Of a stretch of 64,000 nucleotides of DNA, positions 38,788-47,545 are shown piece by piece (position 1 is the first letter of the stretch; every line of letters begins with the position of its first letter). The notes beneath the pieces are model-generated. The model searched no databases. It saw nothing but the letters and a program-made list of their open reading frames with translations, and was not told the DNA's origin. The stretch lies in NCBI RefSeq assembly GCF_030209175.1, contig NZ_JARVSM010000004.1, positions 620,001 through 684,000 of the forward strand, in the 5' to 3' direction. Source of the stretch: Pseudomonas sp. efr-133-TYG-5 (GTDB lineage: Bacteria; Pseudomonadota; Gammaproteobacteria; Pseudomonadales; Pseudomonadaceae). The translations under genes were made by a program, and so were the position numbers.

Positions 38788-39888
38788 ATGTCCAACAGCT
38801 TCCTGAATCCGGTCACCACCCAGACCTGGGCCAATGGCCGACACATCGTCCGTTGCGTCAAAGTCATCCAGGAAACCTGGGATGTGCGCACCTTCTGCTT
38901 CATGGCCGACCAGCCGATCCTGTTCTTCTTCAAGCCCGGGCAGTTCGTGACCCTGGAGCTGGAAATCGAAGGCCAGCCGATCATGCGCTCGTACACCATC
39001 TCCAGTTCGCCGTCGGTGCCCTACAGCTTCTCGGTGACGATCAAGCGCGTACCGGGCGGCAAGGTTTCCAACTGGCTGCACGACACTCTGCACGAAGGCC
39101 AGGAACTGGCGGTGCACGGCCCGGTCGGGCTGTTCAACGCCATCGATTTCCCGAGCCCGAAAGTGCTCTATCTCAGCGGCGGCGTGGGGATCACCCCGGT
39201 GATGTCGATGGCGCGCTGGTTCTACGACACCAACGGCAACGTCGACATGACGTTCATCCACAGTGCCCGCTCGCCGAAAGACATCATTTATCACCGCGAG
39301 CTGGAGCACATGGCGTCGCGGATCGACAACTTCAGCCTGCACCTGATCTGCGAGAAGCACGGTCTGGGCGAGCCCTGGGCCGGTTATCGCGGCTACCTCA
39401 ACCACAAGATGCTCGAGCTGATGGTGCCGGACTTCCTCGAGCGCGAAGTGTTCTGCTGCGGCCCGACGCCGTACATGACCGCGGTCAAGCGCCTGCTGGA
39501 AAACGCCGGCTACGACATGAAGCGCTACCACGAGGAGTCCTTCGGCGCCACGCCCCCAGAGGCCCGTGCCGACGCCGTGGAGCAGGCCGAGCAGGCGGCG
39601 GAAGCCCCTGAAGTGCCGGCGGCGGATCTGCACCTGGTGGAGTTCACGTCCTCGGACAAGAGCATTCGCGTCGCTCCGGGCGAAACCGTGCACGCGGCGG
39701 CGGCCAAGGTCGGCCTGATGATCCCCAAGGCCTGCGGCATGGGCATTTGCGGCACGTGCAAAGTGCTCAAGCTCGGCGGTGAAGTGGAGATGGATCACAA
39801 CGGCGGGATCACCGAGGACGACGAGGCCGAGGGTTATATCCTGTCGTGCTGCAGCGTGCCGAAGGGCGACGTGCGCATCGAGTTCTAG
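38788..39888 (+). CDS. gbcB: Glycine betaine monooxygenase reductase GbcB
   Basis: A 366-residue flavin reductase that passes NAD(P)H electrons to GbcA. The N-terminal FAD/NAD-binding ferredoxin-reductase part shows RSYTISSSP, the nucleotide motif LSGGVGITPVMSMARWF, and FCCGPTPYMTAV. After an acidic/Ala-rich linker (~270-285), a plant-type 2Fe-2S ferredoxin follows with cysteines in ACGMGICGTCKVL and the last one near LSCCSVPKG. The ATG at 38788 has GGAG upstream. Divergent from gbcA and sharing its control region. Confidence 0.95.
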   Translation: MSNSFLNPVTTQTWANGRHIVRCVKVIQETWDVRTFCFMADQPILFFFKPGQFVTLELEIEGQPIMRSYTISSSPSVPYSFSVTIKRVPGGKVSNWLHDTLHEGQELAVHGPVGLFNAIDFPSPKVLYLSGGVGITPVMSMARWFYDTNGNVDMTFIHSARSPKDIIYHRELEHMASRIDNFSLHLICEKHGLGEPWAGYRGYLNHKMLELMVPDFLEREVFCCGPTPYMTAVKRLLENAGYDMKRYHEESFGATPPEARADAVEQAEQAAEAPEVPAADLHLVEFTSSDKSIRVAPGETVHAAAAKVGLMIPKACGMGICGTCKVLKLGGEVEMDHNGGITEDDEAEGYILSCCSVPKGDVRIEF

Positions 39889-39905
39889 ACCTCTGCACAA
39901 ATCCA

Positions 39906-40001
39906 ATGTGGCAGCGAGCCTGCGCGCGAAGGCGGTGTGTCATTCAACATTTGTGCTGTCTGACACGGCCTCTTCGCGAGCAGGCTCGCTCCCACAGGAT
40001 G
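39906..40001. repeat. REP doublet between gbcB and the SDR gene
   Basis: TGTGGCAGCGAGCCTGCGCG (about 39906) and the inverted TTCGCGAGCAGGCTCGCTCC (about 39974), between convergent genes. Confidence 0.75.
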
Positions 40002-40008
40002 ATGCGTT

Positions 40009-40833
40009 TCAATCCACGAACAAGTCAGGCATCAGCACGGCGTCGCTGTCCGGTTCGAAACGGTAGTGATCAAATTCAGTCACGCCGTGCTCACGCAAAA
40101 TCTCTTCGTCGATAAGCAGTCGTCCAGTGATCTGCCGCTGGCGGCTATCCAGGATGACATGCGCGGCATCCGCCATGATCGCTGGCGTGCGTGCCTGCTT
40201 GAACGACTCGCGATTACCCAGCTGAAACTCGATCGCCGCCGTGGCGATCATGGTTTGCGGCCACAGCGAATTGACACTGATGCCGTAGCTGGCGAATTCC
40301 TCGCTCATGCCCACCGTCAGCATGCTCATGCCGTACTTGGTCACGGTGTAGGGACTGAACTGCGCAAACCATTTGCTCGCCAGGTTCAGCGGCGGCGACA
40401 GGTTGAGGATGTGTCCGGCGGATTTTTTCAGGTAGGGCAGGGCGGCCTGGCTGCACAGCAACACGGCGCGGGTGTTGATCTGGTGCATCAGGTCGAAGCG
40501 CTTGAGTTCGATGTGCTGCACACCCGTGAGCTTGATCGCCCCGGCGTTGTTCACCAAGGCGTCGATCCCGCCGAAATGTTCATTGGCCTGGGCCAGCGCC
40601 TGCCGCACCGCCGCTTCGTCGCGCACGTCCAGTTGCAGGGCCAAGGCCTTGCCGCCGGCCGCTTCGACCTCAGCGGCGACACTGTGGATGGTGCCGGGCA
40701 ACTTGGCGTGCGGCTCGGCGCTTTTCGCCGCGATCACGATATTGGCCCCGTCCCGCGCGGCCCGCAGCGCAATCTCGCGCCCGATGCCACGGCTGGCGCC
40801 GGTGATGAACAGGGTTTTGCCTTTTAGCGACAT
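40009..40833 (-). CDS. Short-chain dehydrogenase/reductase (HSDL2-like)
   Basis: An SDR of 274 residues. The Rossmann motif TGASRGIG is near residues 11-18. The NNAG motif (LVNNAGAIKLTG) and the active site YxxxK in YTVTKYG follow, and Ser of LNLSPPLNL is a catalytic candidate. The SPPLNL stretch and long C-terminus recall human HSDL2-type SDRs. The start at 40833 (MSLKGKTLFITGAS) is used; upstream in-frame sequence lies in REPIN DNA. Substrate unknown, and no clear link to betaine use. Confidence 0.85.
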   Translation of the reverse strand: MSLKGKTLFITGASRGIGREIALRAARDGANIVIAAKSAEPHAKLPGTIHSVAAEVEAAGGKALALQLDVRDEAAVRQALAQANEHFGGIDALVNNAGAIKLTGVQHIELKRFDLMHQINTRAVLLCSQAALPYLKKSAGHILNLSPPLNLASKWFAQFSPYTVTKYGMSMLTVGMSEEFASYGISVNSLWPQTMIATAAIEFQLGNRESFKQARTPAIMADAAHVILDSRQRQITGRLLIDEEILREHGVTEFDHYRFEPDSDAVLMPDLFVD

Positions 40834-40910
40834 GCCGATGCTCCTGCTTATTGTTATGTGAGCGGAGGCTCGCCAGACAATGTAGACGATGGCGCTGAAA
40901 CGGCCCGTCC

Positions 40911-41043
40911 TGATCGTTCCCACGCTCTGCGTAGGAATGCAGCCCTTGACGCTCCGCGGCATGACGGTGCCAGGCGTTGCATCAGCGGTGAGGCAGGAAC
41001 GCGGAGCGTCCCGGGAGGCGTTCCACGCAGAGCGTGGGAACGA
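40911..41043. repeat. REPIN copy 1 (RAYT-linked family)
   Basis: Starts GATCGTTCCCACGCTCTGCG and ends in the inverted CGCAGAGCGTGGGAACGA, with the internal core GACGCTCCGCGGCATGACGG and a GGAACGCGGAGCGTCCC arm. The right side continues into a ~75-bp stretch (GAGTGGGGTGGCCGCAGTGC...) that also follows copy 3. Confidence 0.85.
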
Positions 41044-41126
41044 GCAGAGTGGGGTGGCCGCAGTGCTCGCGCTAGAGGAGGAGTCTGTGACGGCGGTGAG
41101 CAAAGGCATATGTAGCTTTTAGTCGT

Positions 41127-41261
41127 GATCGTTCCCACGCTCCGCGTGGGAATGCAGCCCTTGACGCTCTGCGTCATGACGGTGCCAGGCGTTGCATCGG
41201 CGGTGGGGCAGGAACGCGGAGCGTCCCGGGAGGCATTCCCACGCAGAGCGTGGGAACGATC
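41127..41261. repeat. REPIN copy 2, adjacent to the RAYT 3' end
   Basis: Full copy with ends GATCGTTCCCACGCTCCGCG and CGCAGAGCGTGGGAACGATC; stops 19 bp before the RAYT gene. Confidence 0.85.
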
Positions 41262-41280
41262 GGACGGCGATATCGGGGAC

Positions 41281-41823
41281 TCAGGACCAGCGCTGAACCT
41301 CGATCAGCCCGTCCAGCCCTGCATAGTTTCGGGCACTCGAATACCGCCAGTGCTCCGGCAACTCCACGTAGCCACGCTTTACCGGGTTGTTATGGATGTA
41401 ATCGAGTTTCTGGCGCATGACTTCTTCGCTGTAGACCATCTCTGCATGAGCGCCTTCCTGCCACATCTGATACACCCGATCGTCCTTGTGTGCCCGTTTG
41501 CTGAAGCGAAGGCGCTTCAATGCTCTTTCGGCGCCTTTGCTTTGCAGGTCATCGATGATCTGTCGGGCGGTGAAGGATTTGAACTGGCTCAGGCATTGGC
41601 TCAGGTCAGGTGCCTGGGCGACGAAGTGAAGATGGTTTTCCAGGATCACGTAGCCGTAGAGTTTCAGGGCGTGATGGATTTGTTGATAGCGCCAGCAGTT
41701 GAGCAGGTGGTCGACGATGTACGGACGGATGAACAGGGGTAGCCATTCCATGATCGTGCAGGTCAGGAAGTGAGGTTGGTCGGTTTCGGTGATGATGTAG
41801 CGACTTCGGCCCATGGGATTCAT
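41281..41823 (-). CDS. RAYT (REP-associated tyrosine transposase, IS200-like)
   Basis: A 180-residue single-strand transposase of the Y1/HUH class. The metal-binding HUH motif is NHLHF (in YVILENHLHFVAQ). The catalytic tyrosine is in MRQKLDYIHNNPVKRGYVEL, the diagnostic RAYT motif. The N-terminal SRYIITETDQPHFLTCTI is typical. RAYTs are domesticated: they move or process REP sequences rather than themselves. Here it is flanked on both sides by REPIN copies of one family, which makes that family its probable substrate. The frame is intact. Confidence 0.93.
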   Translation of the reverse strand: MNPMGRSRYIITETDQPHFLTCTIMEWLPLFIRPYIVDHLLNCWRYQQIHHALKLYGYVILENHLHFVAQAPDLSQCLSQFKSFTARQIIDDLQSKGAERALKRLRFSKRAHKDDRVYQMWQEGAHAEMVYSEEVMRQKLDYIHNNPVKRGYVELPEHWRYSSARNYAGLDGLIEVQRWS

Positions 41824-41845
41824 CCTTGAATCTTGTGGTGCTGCT

Positions 41846-41898
41846 GAGAGGAACGCGGAGCTTCCCCGGATGCGTTACCACGCAGAGCGTAGGAACGA
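41846..41898. repeat. REPIN copy 3 (right half only)
   Basis: Only the right arm is left (GAGAGGAACGCGGAGCTTCC to CGCAGAGCGTAGGAACGAGC), decayed, at the 5' side of the RAYT gene. The ~70 bp after it (AGAGTGGGGTGACCGAAGTG...) match those after copy 1. Confidence 0.75.
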
Positions 41899-41971
41899 GC
41901 AGAGTGGGGTGACCGAAGTGCTCGCGCTAGGGGAGAAGTCGGTGGGTGCGGTAAGAAAAGTCGTCTGCAGC

Positions 41972-42106
41972 GATCGTTCCCACGCTCCGCGTGGGAATGC
42001 AGCCCTTGACGCTCCGCGTCATGACGGTGCCAGGCGTTGCATCAGCGGTGAGGCAGTAACGCGGAGCGTCCCGGGAGGCATTCCCACGCAGAGCGTGGGA
42101 ACGATC
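41972..42106. repeat. REPIN copy 4, first unit of a 216-bp tandem array
   Basis: Full copy with ends GATCGTTCCCACGCTCCGCG and CGCAGAGCGTGGGAACGATC. It and its ~80-bp flank are repeated at 42188 and in part at 42404. Confidence 0.88.
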
Positions 42107-42187
42107 AGGGTGAGGCGGGCAATGTGACTGTGCTGGAAGAGAATTCTGTGGCGGCGGTGGGAAATATCATCGGTGGTTTTGAACAAG

Positions 42188-42322
42188 GATCGTTCCCACG
42201 CTCCGCGTGGGAATGCAGCCCTTGACGCTCCGCGTCATGACGGTGCCAGGCGTCGCATCAGCGGTGAGGCAGGAACGCGGAGCGTCCCGGGAGGCATTCC
42301 CACGCAGAGCGTGGGAACGATC
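42188..42322. repeat. REPIN copy 5, second tandem unit
   Basis: Starts 216 bp after copy 4. The spacer (AGGGTGAGGCGGGCAATGTG ... GGTTTTGAACAAG) is essentially the same as that after copy 4, so the two form a recent direct duplication. Confidence 0.88.
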
Positions 42323-42403
42323 AGGGTGAGGCGGGCAATGTGACTGTGCTGGAAGAGAATTCTGTGGCGGCGGTGGGAAATATCATCGGTGGTTTTGAAC
42401 AAG

Positions 42404-42538
42404 GATCGTTCCCACGCTCCGCGTGGGAATGCAGCCCTTGACGCTCCGCGTCATGACGGTGCCAGGCGTTGCATCAGCGGTGAGGCAGGAACGCGGAGCG
42501 TCCCGGGAGGCGTTCCCACGCAGAGCGTGGGAACGATC
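42404..42538. repeat. REPIN copy 6, partial third tandem unit
   Basis: Starts a further 216 bp on; only the REPIN part is present before unrelated sequence leading to the threonine aldolase stop. Confidence 0.85.
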
Positions 42539-42575
42539 GGGGCGGGGGAGCAGGCTCCCTCGCCGTGGGGAGGGG

Positions 42576-43616
42576 TCAGGCGGACATGACTTCGCGGATG
42601 TCGTGGGCCAGTTCGCGCACGCGGGCTTCCTCGGTATCCCAGGAGCACATGAAGCGCGCGCCGCCTTTGCCAATGAAGGTGTAGAAGCGCCAGCCGCGGG
42701 CGGTCAGGGCGGCGATGGCCGGCTCCGACAGTTGCAGGAACACGCCGTTGGCCTGCACCGGGAACATCAGTTCGACGCCGGGAATGTCGCTGACCAGTTC
42801 TGCCAGCAGTTGCGCGCAGTGGTTGGCATGGCGGGCGTATTTGAGCCAGGCGTCGTTTTCCAGAATGCCGACCCAGGGGGCCGAGAGGAAGCGCATCTTC
42901 GACGCCAGTTGCCCGGCCTGCTTGCAGCGGTAATCGAAGTCTTCCGCCAGTTTGTGGTTGAAGAACAGGATCGCTTCACCGACCGCCATGCCATTTTTCG
43001 TGCCGCCGAAGCACAGCACGTCGACGCCGGCCTTCCAGGTCAGGTCCGCCGGCGAGCAGCCGAGGAACGCGCAGGCATTGGAGAACCGCGCGCCGTCCAT
43101 GTGCAGGTTCAGCCCCAGTTCCTTGCAGGTGGCGCTGATCGCACGGACTTCTTCCGGGGTGTAGACGCTGCCAACTTCGGTGGCCTGGGTGAGGGTCACC
43201 ACGCGTGGTTTGGGGTAGTGGATGTCCTGGCGCTTGAGGGCGATTTCACGGATCGAGGCCGGGGTGATCTTGCCGTTTTCAGTGCCGGCGATCAGCAGTT
43301 TCGAGCCGTTGGAGAAAAATTCCGGGGCGCCGCATTCGTCGGTTTCGACGTGGGCGGTTTCCGAGCAGATCACGCTGTGGTAACTCTGGCACAGCGACGA
43401 CAGGGCCAGCGAGTTGGCGGCGGTGCCGTTGAAGGCGAAGAATACTTCGCAATCGGTCTCGAACAGTTGGCGGAAATGATCCGCGGCGCGTGCGGTCCAC
43501 TCATCGTCGCCATAAGCGCGCTGGTGGCCGTGGTTGGCCTGTTCCATGGCGGCCCAGGCTTCGGGGCAGATGCCGGAGTAGTTGTCGCTGGCGAATTGTT
43601 GGCTCTTGTCGGTCAT
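42576..43616 (-). CDS. ltaE: Low-specificity L-threonine aldolase
   Basis: PLP-dependent aldolase of 346 residues splitting L-threonine or allo-threonine to glycine and acetaldehyde. Family stretches: FASDNYSGICPEAWAAM, the PLP-phosphate region FAFNGTAANSLAL, NLHMDGARFSNACAFLG, and the Schiff-base Lys in LCFGGTKNGMAVGEA. The chosen ATG at 43616 gives the usual N-terminus MTDKSQQFAS. It sits beside the glycine/serine genes here (glyA, sox), and from memory P. aeruginosa carries its counterpart at the same place. The REPIN array lies just beyond its 3' end. Confidence 0.93.
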   Translation of the reverse strand: MTDKSQQFASDNYSGICPEAWAAMEQANHGHQRAYGDDEWTARAADHFRQLFETDCEVFFAFNGTAANSLALSSLCQSYHSVICSETAHVETDECGAPEFFSNGSKLLIAGTENGKITPASIREIALKRQDIHYPKPRVVTLTQATEVGSVYTPEEVRAISATCKELGLNLHMDGARFSNACAFLGCSPADLTWKAGVDVLCFGGTKNGMAVGEAILFFNHKLAEDFDYRCKQAGQLASKMRFLSAPWVGILENDAWLKYARHANHCAQLLAELVSDIPGVELMFPVQANGVFLQLSEPAIAALTARGWRFYTFIGKGGARFMCSWDTEEARVRELAHDIREVMSA

Positions 43617-43743
43617 GGCCGGCTTCCGTGATCGTGGCGCTTGTGGCGCCGCGTTGGTCAATGATGGTGCGCACTTTACCGAAGATCATCCGGGGAGCAC
43701 ACGGGATGTCGCTGGCAGAACTTTACATGGACGCTCGCCGATT

Positions 43744-44454
43744 ATGCACCTGAGCCAGCGCGACGGCGCCCTTGATCTGCTCAAGTGGCTGGCGCTGCTG
43801 AGCATGCTGCTCGATCACCTGCGATATGTCGGGATCAGCGACGATTGGCTGTATGTGCCGGGGCGTCTGGCGTTCCCGTGGTTCTGCCTGGCCATGGCGG
43901 CGAACCTGTGCCGGGCCGGTGCGCAGAAGACCGAATGGCGCTACCTGGGCTGGTTGCTGCTGTTCAGCCTGGTCAGCGAAATGCCCTACCGTCTGTACAT
44001 TCCCGATCCCGACACCTTGAACGTGATGCCCACGCTGGCGCTGGGGCTGCTGGTGGCGCGGGGCTGGCAGGATCGGGCGCCGATCGCTCGGTGGCTCGCG
44101 GTCGGTGCGTTGACGCTGGCGGCGCTGTTCCCGGGACACCTGATGTTCGGCCTGTTCGGGGTACTGCTGCCGCTGGCGATGTTGCTGGTGTTTCGCCGGC
44201 CCTGGTACTTCAGCCTGTTGGCGGGGCTGGTGTGTCTGGCGGCCAATCAATGGCAGGTGCTGTTTGAGGCCGCCGAGTTCGGCAATGTCGTCGCGCTGTC
44301 CGGCATCGCGGCGTGCCTGATTGCGCCACTGCTCGGACTGTTCCTGTTGCGACATGCGCGACATCTCCAGCCGCCGCCGATGCGGCGCTGGGCCTATGCC
44401 CTCTATCCCGCGCATTTTGTCCTGCTGCTATTTATCCGCCAGGTCGCCGCATAA
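43744..44454 (+). CDS. TraX-like inner-membrane protein
   Basis: A 236-residue polytopic membrane protein with about seven or eight hydrophobic helices and the TraX-type opening ALDLLKWLALLSMLLDHLRY, including the conserved LDHL. TraX acetylates F-pilin in F plasmids, but most chromosomal copies are of unknown role. The start at 43744 (MHLSQRDGALD) is assigned by family fit. Divergent from ltaE; ends 222 bp before glyA. Confidence 0.8.
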   Translation: MHLSQRDGALDLLKWLALLSMLLDHLRYVGISDDWLYVPGRLAFPWFCLAMAANLCRAGAQKTEWRYLGWLLLFSLVSEMPYRLYIPDPDTLNVMPTLALGLLVARGWQDRAPIARWLAVGALTLAALFPGHLMFGLFGVLLPLAMLLVFRRPWYFSLLAGLVCLAANQWQVLFEAAEFGNVVALSGIAACLIAPLLGLFLLRHARHLQPPPMRRWAYALYPAHFVLLLFIRQVAA

Positions 44455-44457
44455 CCC

Positions 44458-44485
44458 TGTGGGAGCTGGCAAGCCAGCTCCCACA
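44458..44485. repeat. Fused REP palindrome after the TraX-like gene
   Basis: A perfect 13-bp inverted repeat TGTGGGAGCTGGC/GCCAGCTCCCACA separated by AA. It is a head-to-head REP pair collapsed into one hairpin and could help end the TraX-like transcript. The rest of 44486-44676 shows no gene and must hold the glyA promoter. Confidence 0.75.
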
Positions 44486-44676
44486 AGGTTCTTCAGTGTT
44501 TTCCAGATCGAGTCCGGCAAGACCATTTCTCGCCATGTCGTAAACGCACCTTTGCGTGGCGTCCGTAGGCATTTGAGCTGTCTGCGCCGGTCATACCATC
44601 GCATCAAAGGGCACTGCCGCCAGGTGCGTGCCTCACCAAGACAAAAAGGCGCACCGCCGCCGCTGGGAGAGACGCG

Positions 44677-45930
<1,254 letters not shown>

Positions 45931-45950
45931 GCGTTCTGGAGTAAATGACT

Positions 45951-47201
45951 ATGCAACGCTATTCGGGCTTCGGCCTCTTCAAACACTCCCTCAGCCACCA
46001 CGAAAACTGGCAGCGCATGTGGCGCACGCCGACGCCGAAGAAGGTCTACGACGTGGTCATCGTCGGCGGCGGCGGGCACGGTCTGGCGACGGCCTACTAT
46101 CTGGCGAAAGAACACGGCATCACCAACGTCGCCGTGGTCGAGAAAGGCTGGCTGGGCGGCGGTAACACCGCGCGCAACACCACCATCGTGCGTTCCAACT
46201 ACCTGTGGGACGAGTCGGCGCACCTGTACGAACACGCGATGAAGCTCTGGGAAGGTCTGTCCCAGGATCTCAACTACAACGTGATGTTCTCCCAGCGTGG
46301 CGTCTACAACCTGTGCCACACCCTGCAGGACATCCGTGATTCCGAGCGTCGGGTCAGCGCCAACCGCCTCAACGGCGTCGATGGCGAACTGCTCAATGCC
46401 AAGCAAGTGGCCGACGAGATTCCGTACCTCGACTGCTCGAAAAACACCCGCTACCCGGTGATGGGCGCGACCGTTCAGCGTCGTGGTGGCGTCGCTCGTC
46501 ACGATGCCGTGGCGTGGGGCTTTGCCCGTGCCGCCGACGCCTTGGGCGTGGATCTGATCCAGCAGACCGAAGTCATCGGTTTCCGCAAGGAAAACGGCGT
46601 GTGCATCGGCGTCGAGACCAACAAGGGTTTCATCGGCGCCAAGCGTGTCGGTGTGGTCACCGCCGGTAACTCCGGGCACATGGCCAAGCTCGCCGGTTTC
46701 CGCCTGCCGATCGAATCCCACCCGCTGCAAGCGCTGGTGTCCGAGCCGATCAAGCCGATTATCGACAGCGTGATCATGTCCAACGCCGTGCACGGTTACA
46801 TCAGCCAGTCGGACAAGGGCGACCTGGTGATCGGCGCCGGTATCGACGGCTACAACGGCTACGGTCAGCGCGGTTCGTACCCGGTGATCGAGCACACCAT
46901 CCAGGCCATCGTCGAGATGTTCCCGGTGCTGTCGCGGGTGCGCATGAACCGCCAGTGGGGCGGCATCGTCGACACCACCCCGGACGCCTGCCCGATCATT
47001 TCGAAAACCCCGGTACCGAACATGTTCTTCAACTGCGGTTGGGGCACCGGTGGCTTCAAGGCCACACCTGGCTCGGGCAACGTGTTTGCCGCCAGCCTGG
47101 CCAAGGGTGAAATGCACCCGTTGGCCGCACCTTTCTCCATCGACCGTTTCCACAACGGTGCGTTGATCGATGAACACGGCGCTGCTGCGGTTGCCCACTA
47201 A
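45951..47201 (+). CDS. soxB: Sarcosine oxidase beta subunit SoxB
   Basis: FAD/FMN subunit of 416 residues of heterotetrameric sarcosine oxidase, which oxidises sarcosine to glycine. The FAD motif is DVVIVGGGGHGLATAYYLAK. The covalent FMN-type His lies in RRGGVARHDAVAWGFAR. C-terminal NCGWGTGGFKATPGSG is typical. The ATG at 45951 is favoured over one 6 nt upstream because of its better spacing from GGAG. Follows glyA directly. Confidence 0.96.
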   Translation: MQRYSGFGLFKHSLSHHENWQRMWRTPTPKKVYDVVIVGGGGHGLATAYYLAKEHGITNVAVVEKGWLGGGNTARNTTIVRSNYLWDESAHLYEHAMKLWEGLSQDLNYNVMFSQRGVYNLCHTLQDIRDSERRVSANRLNGVDGELLNAKQVADEIPYLDCSKNTRYPVMGATVQRRGGVARHDAVAWGFARAADALGVDLIQQTEVIGFRKENGVCIGVETNKGFIGAKRVGVVTAGNSGHMAKLAGFRLPIESHPLQALVSEPIKPIIDSVIMSNAVHGYISQSDKGDLVIGAGIDGYNGYGQRGSYPVIEHTIQAIVEMFPVLSRVRMNRQWGGIVDTTPDACPIISKTPVPNMFFNCGWGTGGFKATPGSGNVFAASLAKGEMHPLAAPFSIDRFHNGALIDEHGAAAVAH

Positions 47202-47215
47202 CAGGAGAAATCCCC

Positions 47216-47545
47216 ATGTTGCATATCTTCTGTCCTCACTGCGGCGAACTGCGCTCCGAAGAGGAATTCCACGCATCCGGCCAGGCGCACATTCCGCGTC
47301 CGCTGGATCCGAACGCCTGCACCGATGAAGAGTGGGGCGACTATATGTTTTTCCGCGACAACCCGCGCGGTCTGCACCACGAGCTGTGGGATCACGTCGC
47401 CGGTTGCCGTCAGTACTTCAACGTCACCCGCGACACCGTCACCTACGAGATTCTCGAAACCTACAAGATCGGCACCAAGCCGCAATTCACCGACAAGGCT
47501 GATCCTGCAAAAACAGCCACGTCGGCGCTGGGAGAGAAGGTATGA
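47216..47545 (+). CDS. soxD: Sarcosine oxidase delta subunit SoxD
   Basis: Small zinc-binding subunit of 109 residues. Zinc ligands show in HIFCPHCGELRSEEEFH (Cys6, Cys9) with downstream His/Cys in HHELWDHVAGCRQYF. Starts 14 bp after soxB and overlaps soxA by 4 bp (ATGA), implying coupled translation. C-terminal residues after ~95 are poorly ordered. Confidence 0.95.
   Translation: MLHIFCPHCGELRSEEEFHASGQAHIPRPLDPNACTDEEWGDYMFFRDNPRGLHHELWDHVAGCRQYFNVTRDTVTYEILETYKIGTKPQFTDKADPAKTATSALGEKV

Noticed and set aside
40911..42538. CRISPR array (regular repeats around the RAYT gene)
   Set aside because: The units are about 135 bp, internally palindromic REPINs with identical rather than unique spacers, and no cas gene is near.
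44486..44676. Glycine riboswitch upstream of glyA
   Set aside because: No tandem aptamer-like conserved core was recognisable by eye in this gap, so it is not reported as a feature.
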